The position numbers and the translations under genes were made by a program. This document shows positions 37,023 through 47,880 of a DNA stretch of 64,000 nt, piece after piece; positions within the stretch are counted from its first letter, which is position 1, and each line of letters opens with the position of its first letter. The notes beneath the pieces were generated by a model that had not been told where the DNA came from, did not search any database, and was given only the letters and a program-made list of their open reading frames with translations. This stretch comes from Quillaja saponaria (taxonomy: Eukaryota > Streptophyta > Magnoliopsida > Fabales > Quillajaceae): positions 18,414,001-18,478,000 of the forward strand of contig CM055612.1 in the NCBI GenBank assembly GCA_029379385.1. Direction: 5' to 3'.

Positions 37023-39794
37023 TGTCACACCCTCAAATGAAGGTATGACTGGCCAGATGGATGGATATCTATACCCCTGTAACCCTGAATATGCAAATAG
37101 ATAAACACAACAATTTATAAAATTTTGGGCAGAGTTTCCCCATACGATAGAACATGCCCATAATGAAAAAAAAACCAATAACCTGGATTCAAGTCGATAG
37201 CAAAACACAACATCAGAATATACAAAGGGGCTCCGCCCCGACAACACACAATGCACCATAATAATCACTACATGTAAATATATTACAACCATGCATGACA
37301 TCCTATGTGATTGCAAGTATTGCCCTTTATGCTCCATGAGTGCGATTTACTAATATACCTTGCCGCTGCAAAGTCGGCAGGTGGGCCTATATAGCGATCA
37401 ACAGCTATCTCCTGCAAACTAAAAAAAAACAACAAAGGAAAGGGTGAGTCACCATGACTCAGTGAGTAATTCATGTACCCTATGGGTACCAGCATCATAC
37501 AACACAAAATTATAAGTTACAACTCATAGTCACATTTATTAATATACGTACATGGTTACTATAATCATATAATCACAATTCACTTGACTTACAATCCCAA
37601 AATAGCAACCAACTTATATAAATCAATCAACAAGTACACAATCAACTGAACAAACAAAGGGCCAACGAGTAACCCAGTCCTGCACATCAATATCACCTCC
37701 TGCCGGGCATTTATGCGTTCGCACACCAAATTAATCTCAGTACACAAATCCATCCCACCGGGGCTGAGCACTCCAATTGTTTTTAAAATCATTGTCAGAA
37801 ATGAAACTCATTTTCTAGAAAATATTCACGAGTTGGCCCTTATCAAACACAATCAATGTCAATCACATATCATTCAATCAAATTGCTGAAATCACTCATT
37901 TGTTTAGGTTTTATTATAACTCATATAATTCTAGTATACACGTAATGGCACACAAAATCTGATATCCATAAAGCACATGATTCACTCACAAGTTCACGTA
38001 TGAGTCTCGTCAGTGCGTCTGATACATGACGATGCCGGAATATCCTCGACACGCTTAGGAGCTGAAAATCATAAATCAATAAATTACTAACAATCACTTT
38101 TAAATTAATTTAACAATTTCATAATTATACATAGTTATATCAAATATGTAAAACGATAGTAATTAACACGTTACATTTAATGAATTAACCTTCATAATTT
38201 AATATTACCCTATAAGTATATTAGAATTAATCCTTATGTGTGTATATATATATATAAATATACATATATATAATTTTAATTCAACTAATTATATTATTGA
38301 ATAACTTAAGATAAGTTACTTGCCTAATTGTGTATATAAATATATATATATATATATACATATTAGTTATTTAACATTAACCTCCTTTTTAAATTACTTC
38401 TAATGTTCACATATTATGTTAGTACAATTTCAACCTAACTCACTCATTTATCTTCCTAATTCCTCTAGTAGCAGACTGCCTTGACCACCAAAGACACTTC
38501 TAAACCCGTTCCCTCATGCTTCACCGCACAACCCCTACCCTGCTAACTACTTCCTATGCTGAATCTAACCCCTCAATCAAGGCAAAGGATGACCCACTCA
38601 CGGTTACACAAGATATTCAAATGATTAAGGCACAATCTAGCAGAAAATTTCACGATCTAAACCAACCAAGGCGAAGTACAAAAGAGGTCGACTAGCAGCT
38701 GGCAGCTAGGACGTCCGGTTGCTCACCATGAACGGAAGCTGACCACCTCAAATCTGCTAGACTATGCGGCGGCTGCGGACTCCTTATTGCAGCTCACGGC
38801 CGGTTGCTGCTATGGCTGGAGATGGGAAGCTTGGTGCAGCCAAAAGTGGAAGGAACCTCCTTTTTAAATTACTTCTAATGTTCCCATATTATGTTAGTAC
38901 AATTTCAACCTAACTCACTCATTTATCTTCCTAATTCCTCTAGTAGCAGACTGCCTTGACCACCAAAGACACTTCTCAACCCGTTCCCTCATGCTTCACC
39001 GCACAACCCCTAACCTGCTAACTACTTCCTATGCTGAATCTAACCCCTCAATCAAGGCAAAGGATGACCCACTCACGGTTACACAAGATATTCAAATGAT
39101 TAAGGCACAATCTAGCAGAAAATTTCACGATCTAAACCCACCAAGGCGAAGTACAAAAGAGGTCGACTAGCAGCTGGCAGCTAGGACGTCCGGTTGCTCA
39201 CCATGAACGGAAGCTGACCACCTCAAATCTGCTGGACTATGCGGCGGCTGCGGACTCCTTATTGCAGCTCACGGCCGGTTGCTGCTATGGCTGGAGATGG
39301 GAAGCTTGGTGAAGCCAAAAGTGGAAGGAACCCAGCAGTTAGCATCACACAAGTGGAGCAAATTCCACTGTTAAGATTTCTCACCAAATTTTGAATGATT
39401 GGAACCGAATACAAGGAAGAAAATGAAGGAGGTGCAGAGCAGGGGAAGGAAAGTCTGCTATCTTTCCTTTCTTTTATATGGAAAAGACGCCAGCAAGCCA
39501 AAAAATATGCAAAAGTAGTCCAATAAACAAATAAAAAAAATCTACACCACACACTTGCATAATTTTCTTTCTGTTTTTATAACTTTAAACTATATATATA
39601 TACCAATTCCACCCTCCATCATATATTTTTGCCATTATATATCTATATTACTCATTCCAAATATATATATATATATTTTTACTCTCCTTAATGTAATTGA
39701 ATTCATATTAATTATATGTATATATATATTATGTTGGTATATATATTACGTACGAGAATTTTTAACGTACACATTGAATAATTGGGGTCTCACA
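37023..39794 (-). repeat. Inner Gypsy LTR, copy 1 (3' LTR of a truncated element)
   Basis: 2772 bp, plus-strand ends TGTCACACCC and GGGTCTCACA, so TG...CA on either strand. Adjacent on the right is a polypurine tract and then the C-terminal end of pol, both on the minus strand, so this is the 3' LTR of an element reading leftwards. It is longer than its relatives because of a 475-bp internal tandem duplication. Open frames inside (for example 36780-37337 and 39259-39552, minus) recur in the other LTR copies but look non-coding. Confidence 0.92.
38381..39330. repeat. 475-bp tandem duplication inside LTR copy 1
   Basis: CCTCCTTTTTAAATTACTTC at 38381 recurs at 38856 and the intervening 475 bases are repeated with very few differences, ending GTGGAAGGAAC. 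LTR copies 2 and 3 hold this segment once, so the duplication happened in this copy. Confidence 0.95.
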
Positions 39795-39808
39795 ACCTTC
39801 CCCCCCTT
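39795..39808 (-). other. Polypurine tract of the inner Gypsy element
   Basis: On the minus strand AAGGGGGGGAAGGT directly precedes the LTR start TGTGAGACCCC. Such a purine run next to the 3' LTR is the plus-strand primer of LTR retrotransposons. Confidence 0.85.
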
Positions 39809-39867
39809 ACAAGAAATTGGTCCTGAATTTCAAAGGATGATTTATAAGGAAATATCACTTACCTGAA

Positions 39868-40327
39868 TTAATCAAATAAGTATGGATAACGTCGCTTTAT
39901 CTCATTTTCAGACTCCCACGTAGCTTCCTGCTCCCCGTGATGTTGCCATAAAACTTTGACCGAAGGAATAACCTTTGATCGAAGTTTGCGAACTTGCCTA
40001 TCGATGAATTTCACTGGTTGCTCCTCGTACGTTAGGTCTTTGTTAACTTGCACTTCTTGAACTTGTAAAATATGGGATTCATCCGGCAAATATTTTCAAA
40101 GCATCGACACATGAAATACTGGGTGCACCTTATCTAAATCCGGGGGCAAAGCCAACTTGTACGCCACAGTTCCAACCCTATCCAGGATCTGAAAAGGCCC
40201 AATAAATCTTGGCTCAATTTACCCTTCCTACCGAACCTCATAGCACCCTTAAAAGGAGAAATCTTCAGGAACACGTGATCACCTACTTCAAATTCCAACT
40301 GTCTTCTATGATTATTAGCTTACACCC
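39868..40327 (-). pseudogene. Gypsy pol C-terminal fragment (integrase tail with chromodomain-like end)
   Basis: Minus-strand reading from 40320 gives EFEVGDHVFLKISPFKGAM and, after a one-base shift near 40220, FIGPFQILDRVGTVAYKLAL and KVHPVFHVSML. This is the GPY/F module of Ty3/Gypsy integrases. An in-frame stop follows near 40100, and the frame resumes at PDESHI, ending KVLWQHHGEQEATWESE... at a stop at 39870-39868. The last block (VLW-x-x-x-x-x-x-EATWE-x-E) is the chromodomain-type end of chromoviruses. The fragment stops abruptly at 40327, where duplicated flank F' begins. Dead by one frameshift, one stop and 5' truncation. Confidence 0.88.
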
Positions 40328-40458
40328 TTAAGCTTTTGATGAAAAATATAATAATTAGTTACTTTGAATAAAAGGTTCATAAACAAGAACAAAGAGTGTT
40401 GGTTAATGTTGTGGGTAAAGGAGTTAATGAAAGTGAGTATGAACAAATGAGGGTTAGT
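40328..40458. repeat. Flank segment F', second copy
   Basis: Near-identical to 36892-37022, including the TTAGT target site at 40454-40458. Its left edge is a sharp junction with pol sequence at 40327/40328. Confidence 0.93.
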
Positions 40459-42716
40459 TGTCACACCCTCAAATGAAGGTATGACTGGCCAGAGGGATGG
40501 ATATCTATACCTCTATAACCCTGAATATGCAAATAGATAACCACAACAATTTATAAAATTTTGGGCAGAGTTTCCCCATACGATAGAACATGCCCATAAT
40601 GAAAAAAAACCAATAACCTGGATTCAAGTAGATAGCAAAACACAACATCAGAATATACAAAGGGGCTCCGCCCCGACAACAAACAATGCACCATAATAAT
40701 CACTACATGTAAATATATTACAACCATGCATGGCATCCTATGTGATTGCAAGTATTGCCCTTTACGCTCCATGAGTGCAATTTACTAATATACCTTGCCG
40801 CTGCAAAATAGGCAGGTGGGCCTATATAGCGATCAACAACTATCTCCTGCAAACTAAAAAAAAACAACAAAGGAAAGGGTGAGTCACCGTGACTCAGTGA
40901 GTAATTCATGTACCCTATGTGTACCAGCATCATACAACACAAAATTATAAGTTACAACTCATAGTCACATTTATTAATATACGTACATAGTTACTATAAT
41001 CATATAATCATAATTCACTTGACTTACAATCCCAAAATAGCAACCAACTTATATAAATCAATCAACAACTACACAATCAACTGAACAAACAAAGGGCCAA
41101 CGAGTAACCCAGCCCCGCACATCAATATCACCCCCTGCCGGGCATTTATGCGTCAGCACACCAAATTAATCTCCGTACACAAATCCATCCCACCGGGGCT
41201 GAGCACTCCAATAGTTTTTAAAATCATTGTCAGAAATGAAACTCATTTTCTAGAAAATATTCACGAGTTGGCCCTTATCAAATACAATCAATGTCAATCA
41301 CATATCATTCAATCAAATTGCTGAAATCACTCATTTGCTTAGATTTTATTATAACTCATATAATTCCAGTATACACGTAATGGCACACAAAATCTGATAT
41401 CCATAAAGCACATGATTCACTCACAAGTTCACGTATGAGTCTCGTCAGTGCGTCTGATACATGATGATGCCGGAATATTCTCGACACGCTTATGAGCTGA
41501 AAATCATAAATCAATAAATTACTAATAATCACTTCTAAATTAATTTAACGATTTCATAATTATACATAGTTATATCAAATATGTAAAACGATAGTAATTA
41601 ACCCGTTACATTTAATGAATTAACCTTCATAATTTAATATTACCCTATAGGTATATTAGAATTAATCCTTATATATATATATATATATAATTTTAATTTA
41701 ACTAATTATATTATCGAATAACTTAAGATAAGTTACTTGCCTAATTGTGTATATAAATATATATATACATATTAGTTATTTAACATTAACCTCCTTTTTA
41801 AATTACTTCTTCTAATGTTCACATATTATGTTAGTACAATTTCAACCTAATTCCTCTAGTAGCAGACTGCCTTGACCACCAAAGACACTTCTCAACCTGT
41901 TCCCTCACGCTTCACCGCATAACCCCTAACCTGCTAACTACTTCCTATGCTGAATCTAACCCCTCAATCAAGGCAAAGGATGACCCACTCACGGTTACAC
42001 AAGATAATCAAATGATTAAGGCACAATCTAGTAGAAAATTTCACGATCTAAACCCACCAAGGTGAAGTGCAAAAGAGGTCGACTGGCAGCTGGCAGCTAG
42101 GACGTTCAGTTGCTCACCATGAACGGAAGCTGACCACCTCAAATCTGCTGGACTATGCGGCAGCTGCGGACTCCTTATTGTAGCTCACGGCCGGTTGCTG
42201 CCAGGGCTGGAGATGGGAAGCTTGGTGCAGCCAAAAGTGGAAGGAACCCGGCGGTTAGCGTCACACAAGTGGAGCAAATTCCACCATTAAGATTTCTCAC
42301 CAAATTTTGAATGATTGGAACCGAATACAAGGAAGAAAATGAAGGAGGTGCAGAGCAGGGGAAGGAAAGTCTGCTATCTTTCATTTCTTTTATGTGGAGA
42401 AGACACCAGCAAGCCAAAAAATAAGCAAAAGTAGTTCAATAAACAAATAAAAAAAATCTACACCACACACTTGCATAATTTTTTTTCTGTTTTTATAACT
42501 TTAAACTATATATATATATATATACCAATTCCACCCTCCAACATATATTTTTGCCATTATATATCTATATTACTCACTCCAAATTTTTTTTTATTTTTTT
42601 TACTGTCCTTAATGTAATTGAATTCATCATTAGTTATATGTATATATATATTATGTAGGTATATATATTACGTACGAGAATTTTTAACATACTCATTGAA
42701 TAATTGGGGTCTCACA
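40459..42716 (-). repeat. Inner Gypsy LTR, copy 2 (right-hand LTR)
   Basis: 2258 bp with the same ends as copy 1. It is flanked by TTAGT on both sides (40454-40458 and 42717-42721), so by itself it has the structure of a solo LTR with a perfect 5-bp target duplication. Compared with copy 1 it lacks the 475-bp duplication and a short CTCACTCATTTATC segment near 41850. Confidence 0.93.
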
Positions 42717-42721
42717 TTAGT

Positions 42722-43379
42722 TGTGGGTAAAGTGTTGGAAAATGAGAGTTAAGAGGTTTTGGAAGGGATGCAAGGCTAGATTTCATAGGTTAGAGAAATC
42801 TTGTGTTTCGAGTATCTTCGGGATTGAATTAAATTAATAATTATAAAGAGAAAGTGTAGCTTAGGTCTTGAGATGATTTTTGGAAAATTTCATAACCTTG
42901 TTCAAAGTATATTGATAGTTAGAGCTATTGGACTGAGGCTAGGTCCATGCATGATTTTTAGTGAGCTTCAATCAATCCGGGAGACTTCGTTGGGGGTTGT
43001 GGTTGGAATTAGCTTAAGACATCTGAATAAAAGTTGTTCCTAACATATTAAAGGCTAAATAGAATGGTTCAGGTATTAATTCCATATTGTGTGTATTTTG
43101 GAGGTATTGGAAGTCATGGTTGTGATTTTCGGGTTCTGACTGTACCTGTTTTAAAGTAATTGAGATTAGGGGGTCTTAAACGATGAATTAAGAGTAAAGT
43201 ACATAAGATGAAATGTTCCTAACATCTTGGAAAACTATACTGAAAAGTTTTGTAATTTAATTCCCAAGTATGAGAATTTTTTAAGCATCAGAATTAGAGG
43301 TTAGCAACTAGAAATTTTACGAGAGCCTTATTTTTGTTTTGTGAGGGATTAAGTGAGTTCAAGGATAATTTTAGGAGAA
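42722..43379. other. Outer solo-LTR body between the two nested insertions
   Basis: Non-coding. Continues the sequence interrupted at 37022 and belongs to the outer solo LTR; it contains no recognisable gene. Confidence 0.5.
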
Positions 43380-43384
43380 GTTTC

Positions 43385-44412
43385 TGTTAAATAAAATAAA
43401 ATAAGAAAAGGATTGTGGCCTTGATTGATATCTCAAAGTCTATACCCATAAGCTTTATTTATAGTAAATAATAAAATATAGACTTCCACATCTAAACAAT
43501 GTGGGACTACAAAATATAATAATATTATATTCCTAATACTCCCCCTCAAGATGGAGCTTATAATGCTCAATCTTGTACAAATAAAACCCAATTACCAATC
43601 TCAACACTCCCCTTTACTTACAACAATCTAGGTGAAGCTTTAATCCGTTGGATGAACATGCTGGTACCCATAAATAGTACTCGTGTTGGCTGGAAAGAGA
43701 CACAGCTGGATTTTTCGAAAAAATAAAAAGAGCACCGTTGAAAAAACGCACAATGGGATTTTTCAGAAAAATAAAAGGAGCACCGCTGGAAAGAGACACA
43801 ACGGAAAGTTCATGAAGGTACTGTTGAGCTGTCAAACTCTTTGAGCCGTTAAACCCTAAATAGGCTTGAAAAGAAAAGGGGTTGAACCGTCTTTAGATGG
43901 TGAAACTTCAAGTGAATTGGCGATTTCAATTTTTTCGGAGGTAGACATACTGATGAACAGTACCCCAATGAATAATAATCATATTGCTGGAATAAAACGC
44001 AGCAATAAAGAGACACGCTAGAATGAAACTGCAGCAAGTAGAGAGACACGCTGGAATGAAACGCAGCAACAATAGAGAGACACGCTGGAATGAGGCGTGA
44101 ATGGAAGAAACAACTAGGTTTAATGATAGCTGGCGGCAAAGCCCTTTTTTTTTTTCTTCATGTGGCGGCTAAATAAAAGAAAGAGAAGATTAGGGTTTTT
44201 TTTTTTTTTGGAAATAGGGCCAAGATCGGGCTTGGGTTTCAAACCTACTCTGATACCATGTTAAATAAAATAAAATAAAAAAAGGATTGTAGCCTTGATT
44301 GATATCTCAAAGCCTACACCCATAAGCTTTATTTATAGTAAATAATAAAACATAGACTTCCACATCTAAACAATGTGGGACTACACAATATAATAATATT
44401 ATATTCCTAATA
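43385..44412 (-). mobile_element. Complete miniature LTR retrotransposon (TRIM-like), 1028 bp
   Basis: Two 154-bp LTRs, 43385-43538 and 44259-44412, differ at only a few sites and are flanked by a perfect 5-bp duplication GTTTC (43380-43384 and 44413-44417). On the minus strand the LTR is followed at once by TGGTATCAGAGTAGG (44258-44244), the initiator-Met tRNA primer site. CATCTTGAGGGGGAG (43553-43539) is the polypurine tract before the other LTR. The 720-bp interior encodes no gag or pol. It contains short degenerate repeats built on AGAGACACGCTGGAATGA (about 44007-44100) and on GGATTTTTC...AAAAATAAAA...GAGCACCG (about 43705-43790). The LTR holds TATAAATAAAG on the minus strand, a plausible promoter. 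Confidence 0.92.
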
Positions 44413-45802
44413 GTTTCTAAATAAGAAAGATATCTAACTTCCTAAAGTTAATATTAAAACTTGGTTTTACTGGATTGGGTTAAACAGGTAAGTTAAAATC
44501 AAACATATATCTAAAATGGGTTATGAAAATGCTAAAAAGGAGTAAACTTTAAATGAATACTTGAAACTAAGTAACTTTAGATTTTCGCAATTAAAATGTT
44601 ATAAGTTATAAAATCAATAAACTTGATAATAATTGGAAAATGTAATTATTGCTTCAAAAAGTGTTGCTGAATCAACGACACACGTGAAGGAAAAGTAGGT
44701 GATGAATGAAATCGGTTAAAGGTGAGTGATTAACTGTTACCCTTTGGTGGCTAAATTATTATGTATAATTGTATGTGTATTTGAATAAATATGTTATATG
44801 GAAAACTAAGCAAGTGTAGTGTTTCAGTGAGTGATTTGAATTATGTTTGTTTGAAATTGTTAATGGTTGATAAGGGTAAAAGAAGTAAAATATTTTTCTA
44901 AATGATTTTATTTTCAAAACTGAAATCCAGGTGCACATATGATGTTTTGATTTGAGCTTTTCTGATTCTAATAAGTGTTTTAAAAGATTTGAGTGCTCAA
45001 CCCTAGTGGGTGGATTTGAAGAAGGCATTTAGTGATTCTGTTTCTGATTCTATTTGGTATATGGAAGCAAAATTGTCCAGTGGGAGGTGGTGTGCAAGGA
45101 CTGAGTTACTCTGTTGGCCCTTTACTTGCTTTGTATGCTTTGCTTGTTTTATTTGAGATTATGAACTTCATATATTTAAATTGAGTTATATATGTTGTAA
45201 AACATGTAAATCATGACTTTATAAGAATTAGATTTAGGTGCTTGTACTATTGAATTAAAACATGAATAGTGTTACTTGAGATTAAATGATGTGCTTTGAG
45301 TGATGTTAGTACTCTTTGGGTACGATTTTCTACTCACTGAGTCCATACTCACTCTCTCTTGTGGATTTTTTTAGTAATAGGATCTAAAAAATAAGTATTA
45401 CTGATAATGGGCTTTGCTGAGTATTTGACAGCAAGGTAATTCTTCGAAATCTCAATCTTGAATTCAAGAAGTTTGTAATCACACTAGAGCTGTGGGATGT
45501 CTGGTCTTATGTTGTGTAATGGTCTAGTTGATTGTTATTCTGGTGAGAAACAGAGTGAAGCTCCTTGATCTTGTTGTCTTTGTTGTTTTGTAAAAAAAAA
45601 TAAAAAAAATGAATTGTTTATATTTTGGGCGTGTTCCACATTGCGTGGAACTTCTATCTAAATTTTCAGTAAAGTTTTCTTGATTTTTAAGTATAATTAC
45701 TCAAGAGTCATATGTGTTCAATTGTGATAAAGTCAGGGTTACGAAGATTTAGTTATCCAATTTTCCGGCCAGTCATGCTTCCGTGTGGGGTGTGACATAA
45801 TT

Positions 45803-46234
45803 CACCTCTCTAGTCCAATTTAAGGCAGGTCATTCAAGCTAGGACTAAGAAACTTACAAAAATTTTATTCCCCACAACCTCTCTTAGAAATTCAAATAAT
45901 TGAAGACAATAAAGGGAGCATACATTCTTGATAATTAGTCCAACCATTTGGGGTAAAGATAATAAAATATATATATATAAAATACTAAGAATATTGAATG
46001 AAACTAAAAGTTTATATGTATTACCTTCATAATATAATTTTAGGTAAAACAATTAGTAAATTTATAAAAATCTACTAATGAGTTTAAAATAAATAATTTT
46101 ATATTGAGTAGAATTTTTTTTACCCCACTAACAAAATTTTCTAGGTTTGCCACTTTTTGTGGGGTGTGTTCATTGGGCTACAACTAGAGATGGCAATGGG
46201 TCGGGAATGTCTTGCTCAGACCAAATTCAATCAA
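45803..46234. other. AT-rich spacer right of the solo LTR
   Basis: No coding content recognised. A string GAGATGGCAATGGGTCGGG near 46187 resembles the ends of some plant hAT elements but has no partner end that I could find. Confidence 0.4.
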
Positions 46235-46242
46235 ACCTGTCT

Positions 46243-46804
46243 AAGGGTTGCATGGTTCGGTTTGGTTCAAATTTGAAAAAAATTATAACTAACCCAAATA
46301 ATTCGGTTTATAGTTGAAAAGCCATCCTCGGTTTTATATGATTTTGATATCCAAAATTAACCCAAATTGTTAGGTCAGTTTGGTTATGGGTGGTTATTCG
46401 GTTATTAGGCCTGAATTGGGACGACCCATTTCAAGATTTTCATAAAATAAAAAAAATAAAAAATTAATCCAAAAACATAAAAAGAGTATAAAACATATAT
46501 TTAATACTTGTTTTCTCACAAATAAGGTTTCAATAAATTTAGAAATGAGAAAAGAAAGTTTAGTTTTTTTAATAATGAGACTATATATAAATTAAATATT
46601 CAATATTCAATAATATTAATAACTATTATTTAAATTAAAAATATATATAAGTTAGTTTGGTTTCGGTTAATCAAGAGAAATTTTATAACCAAACCATAAA
46701 CAATTTTTCTTTTAAAAAAAATAAACAACTATAAAAGAAATAACCAAACCAACCCAGATTTTTGGGGTGGTTTGGTCGGTTTACCAACCCATGAACATGC
46801 CTAG
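46243..46804. mobile_element. Non-autonomous hAT-type element
   Basis: Left end AAGGGTTGCATGGTTCGGTTTGG and right end GGTTTACCAACCCATGAACATGCCTAG are imperfect inverted repeats of the widespread plant hAT type (outer pattern TAGGGxTGxTCATGG). The eight bases outside are ACCTGTCT (left) and ACCCGTCT (right), seven of eight matching, as expected for an old hAT target duplication. Interior is AT-rich with GGTTTCGG and CCAAACC subterminal repeats and no transposase. Confidence 0.65.
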
Positions 46805-47499
46805 ACCCGTCTCATTATTTATTTAGACCCATCATGGACCCATTAGTTACTAGATTTACCTGGACCTAACGGGGACCCATAAACCCATTTTAAAAAAAAT
46901 TATTAAAAATTTTAAATTAAAAATTAATTCAACTTATTAATTAATTTAACATAATTTTAAGTGATTCATATTACTAATTTTTTAAATAAAATTTATAATA
47001 ATAATAAATTTCTTTTTACATATGGGAAGCAACATGTTGTATAGTCCCAAATTATGTGCCCTGCATTGTGAAATTTGTGAGTCTGTTGTTGTTTTCCCTT
47101 GTGTTCTTTGCAAGTTACAAAGCACATGTCCACTTTTTTAACAAATTTATGTACAATTGTTTATTAAGCTAAGAATTTTAATTTCCCACAAAATTTAATG
47201 ATAGGAATCAAAATAGCAATAATAATTATGTTCTCTATAATGTAAAAAAAAAAAAAAAGTAAAAAGCTAATATAAATGTACCTTTTTATCTTATAAATTT
47301 AAGTAAGCTCTCTGAAAATTGACAATTATATATTTGATTTTATTAAAAAATTTATCTTAGATCTAGCGAGTCTCCGAATTTTATCTATGTCCAAAAAAAT
47401 AAAATACTTAGACCCAGATTCATACTCATTTAAGACTCAATTACTGACCATTAGGTACGGTCTAGTCAGGCCTGGCATAAATTCGACCAATTTCCGTAA
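46805..47499. other. Spacer, no gene recognised
   Basis: Repeated ACCCAT/GACCC strings (46805-46895) suggest that this is part of another DNA-transposon relic into which the hAT element inserted. The rest is AT-rich. Confidence 0.35.
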
Positions 47500-47880
47500 C
47501 AACTTACAAGAAGATTGGTGTGGAAGTTGAAGTTTGTCCTCGACCTCCTTGGAAACGGAGTCTCGGATACTAATCCCATGGTTATGCTATGCTGGTTTGA
47601 AGAATAACTAATTTAAGGGAGAGAAATTGGGTGTTTCGGTTTGGGCACACTTGCCTTGAGAGGAATGTTGTTGCTAACTGGCTAGTCAACTATAGTCTTT
47701 CAATTGGGTTTTGGTGTGTCCATTTTCTAATTCCTCCCTTTGGAGTGATTAGTCTATTGTTTGATGAGTTTAGGGGTGTTTCTATCCTCTTTTTTTCTTT
47801 TTCTTTTTCTTTTTCCTTAGGCTTTTTGTCCCGTTGTTATACCCTAAATAATAATAATAATAAAAAAAAATAAAAAAAAG
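47500..47880 (+). pseudogene. LINE RNase H C-terminal half with A-rich tail
   Basis: The frame from 47631 reads FRFGHTCLERNVVANWLVNY and, further on, FLIPPFGVISLLFDEFRGVS. This is the end of the RVT_3 RNase H domain (consensus hxRExNxxADxLAN...PPxxLxxLLxxDxxGVS). It is followed by the T-rich spacer and an (AAT)n/A-rich tail (47845-47880), the normal 3' terminus of plant L1-type LINEs. Frame changes upstream (47500-47630) make it dead. The Asp expected in A-D-x-L-A-N is Asn here. Confidence 0.82.

Larger units (their letters stand above)
35285..45797 (+). mobile_element. Solo LTR of a Gypsy element (plus orientation), split by nested insertions
   Basis: Starts TGATATCTCAGT at 35285 and ends GGGGTGTGACA at 45797. 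The five bases outside each end are TAATT (35280-35284 and 45798-45802), a matching target duplication. The segment before the end (CCGGCCAGTCATGC...GGGGTGTGACA; a CTCACTGAGT string near 45335) resembles the ends of the inner LTR family (CTGGCCAGTCAT...GGGTGTGACA on its own strand), so the two are probably related lineages. Removing the inner complex (37023-42721) and the miniature element (43385-44417) leaves about 3.8 kb, long but possible for a Gypsy LTR. The right end is well supported, the left end less so. The C/T-rich patch at 35700-36350 belongs to it, and its open frame 35839-36117 is probably not a gene. Confidence 0.55.

Noticed and set aside
36780..37337. 185-codon open frame on the minus strand
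   Set aside because: It lies across the junction of the inner LTR and its flank. Parallel frames recur in the other two LTR copies with frameshifts, and the composition is that of non-coding LTR DNA.
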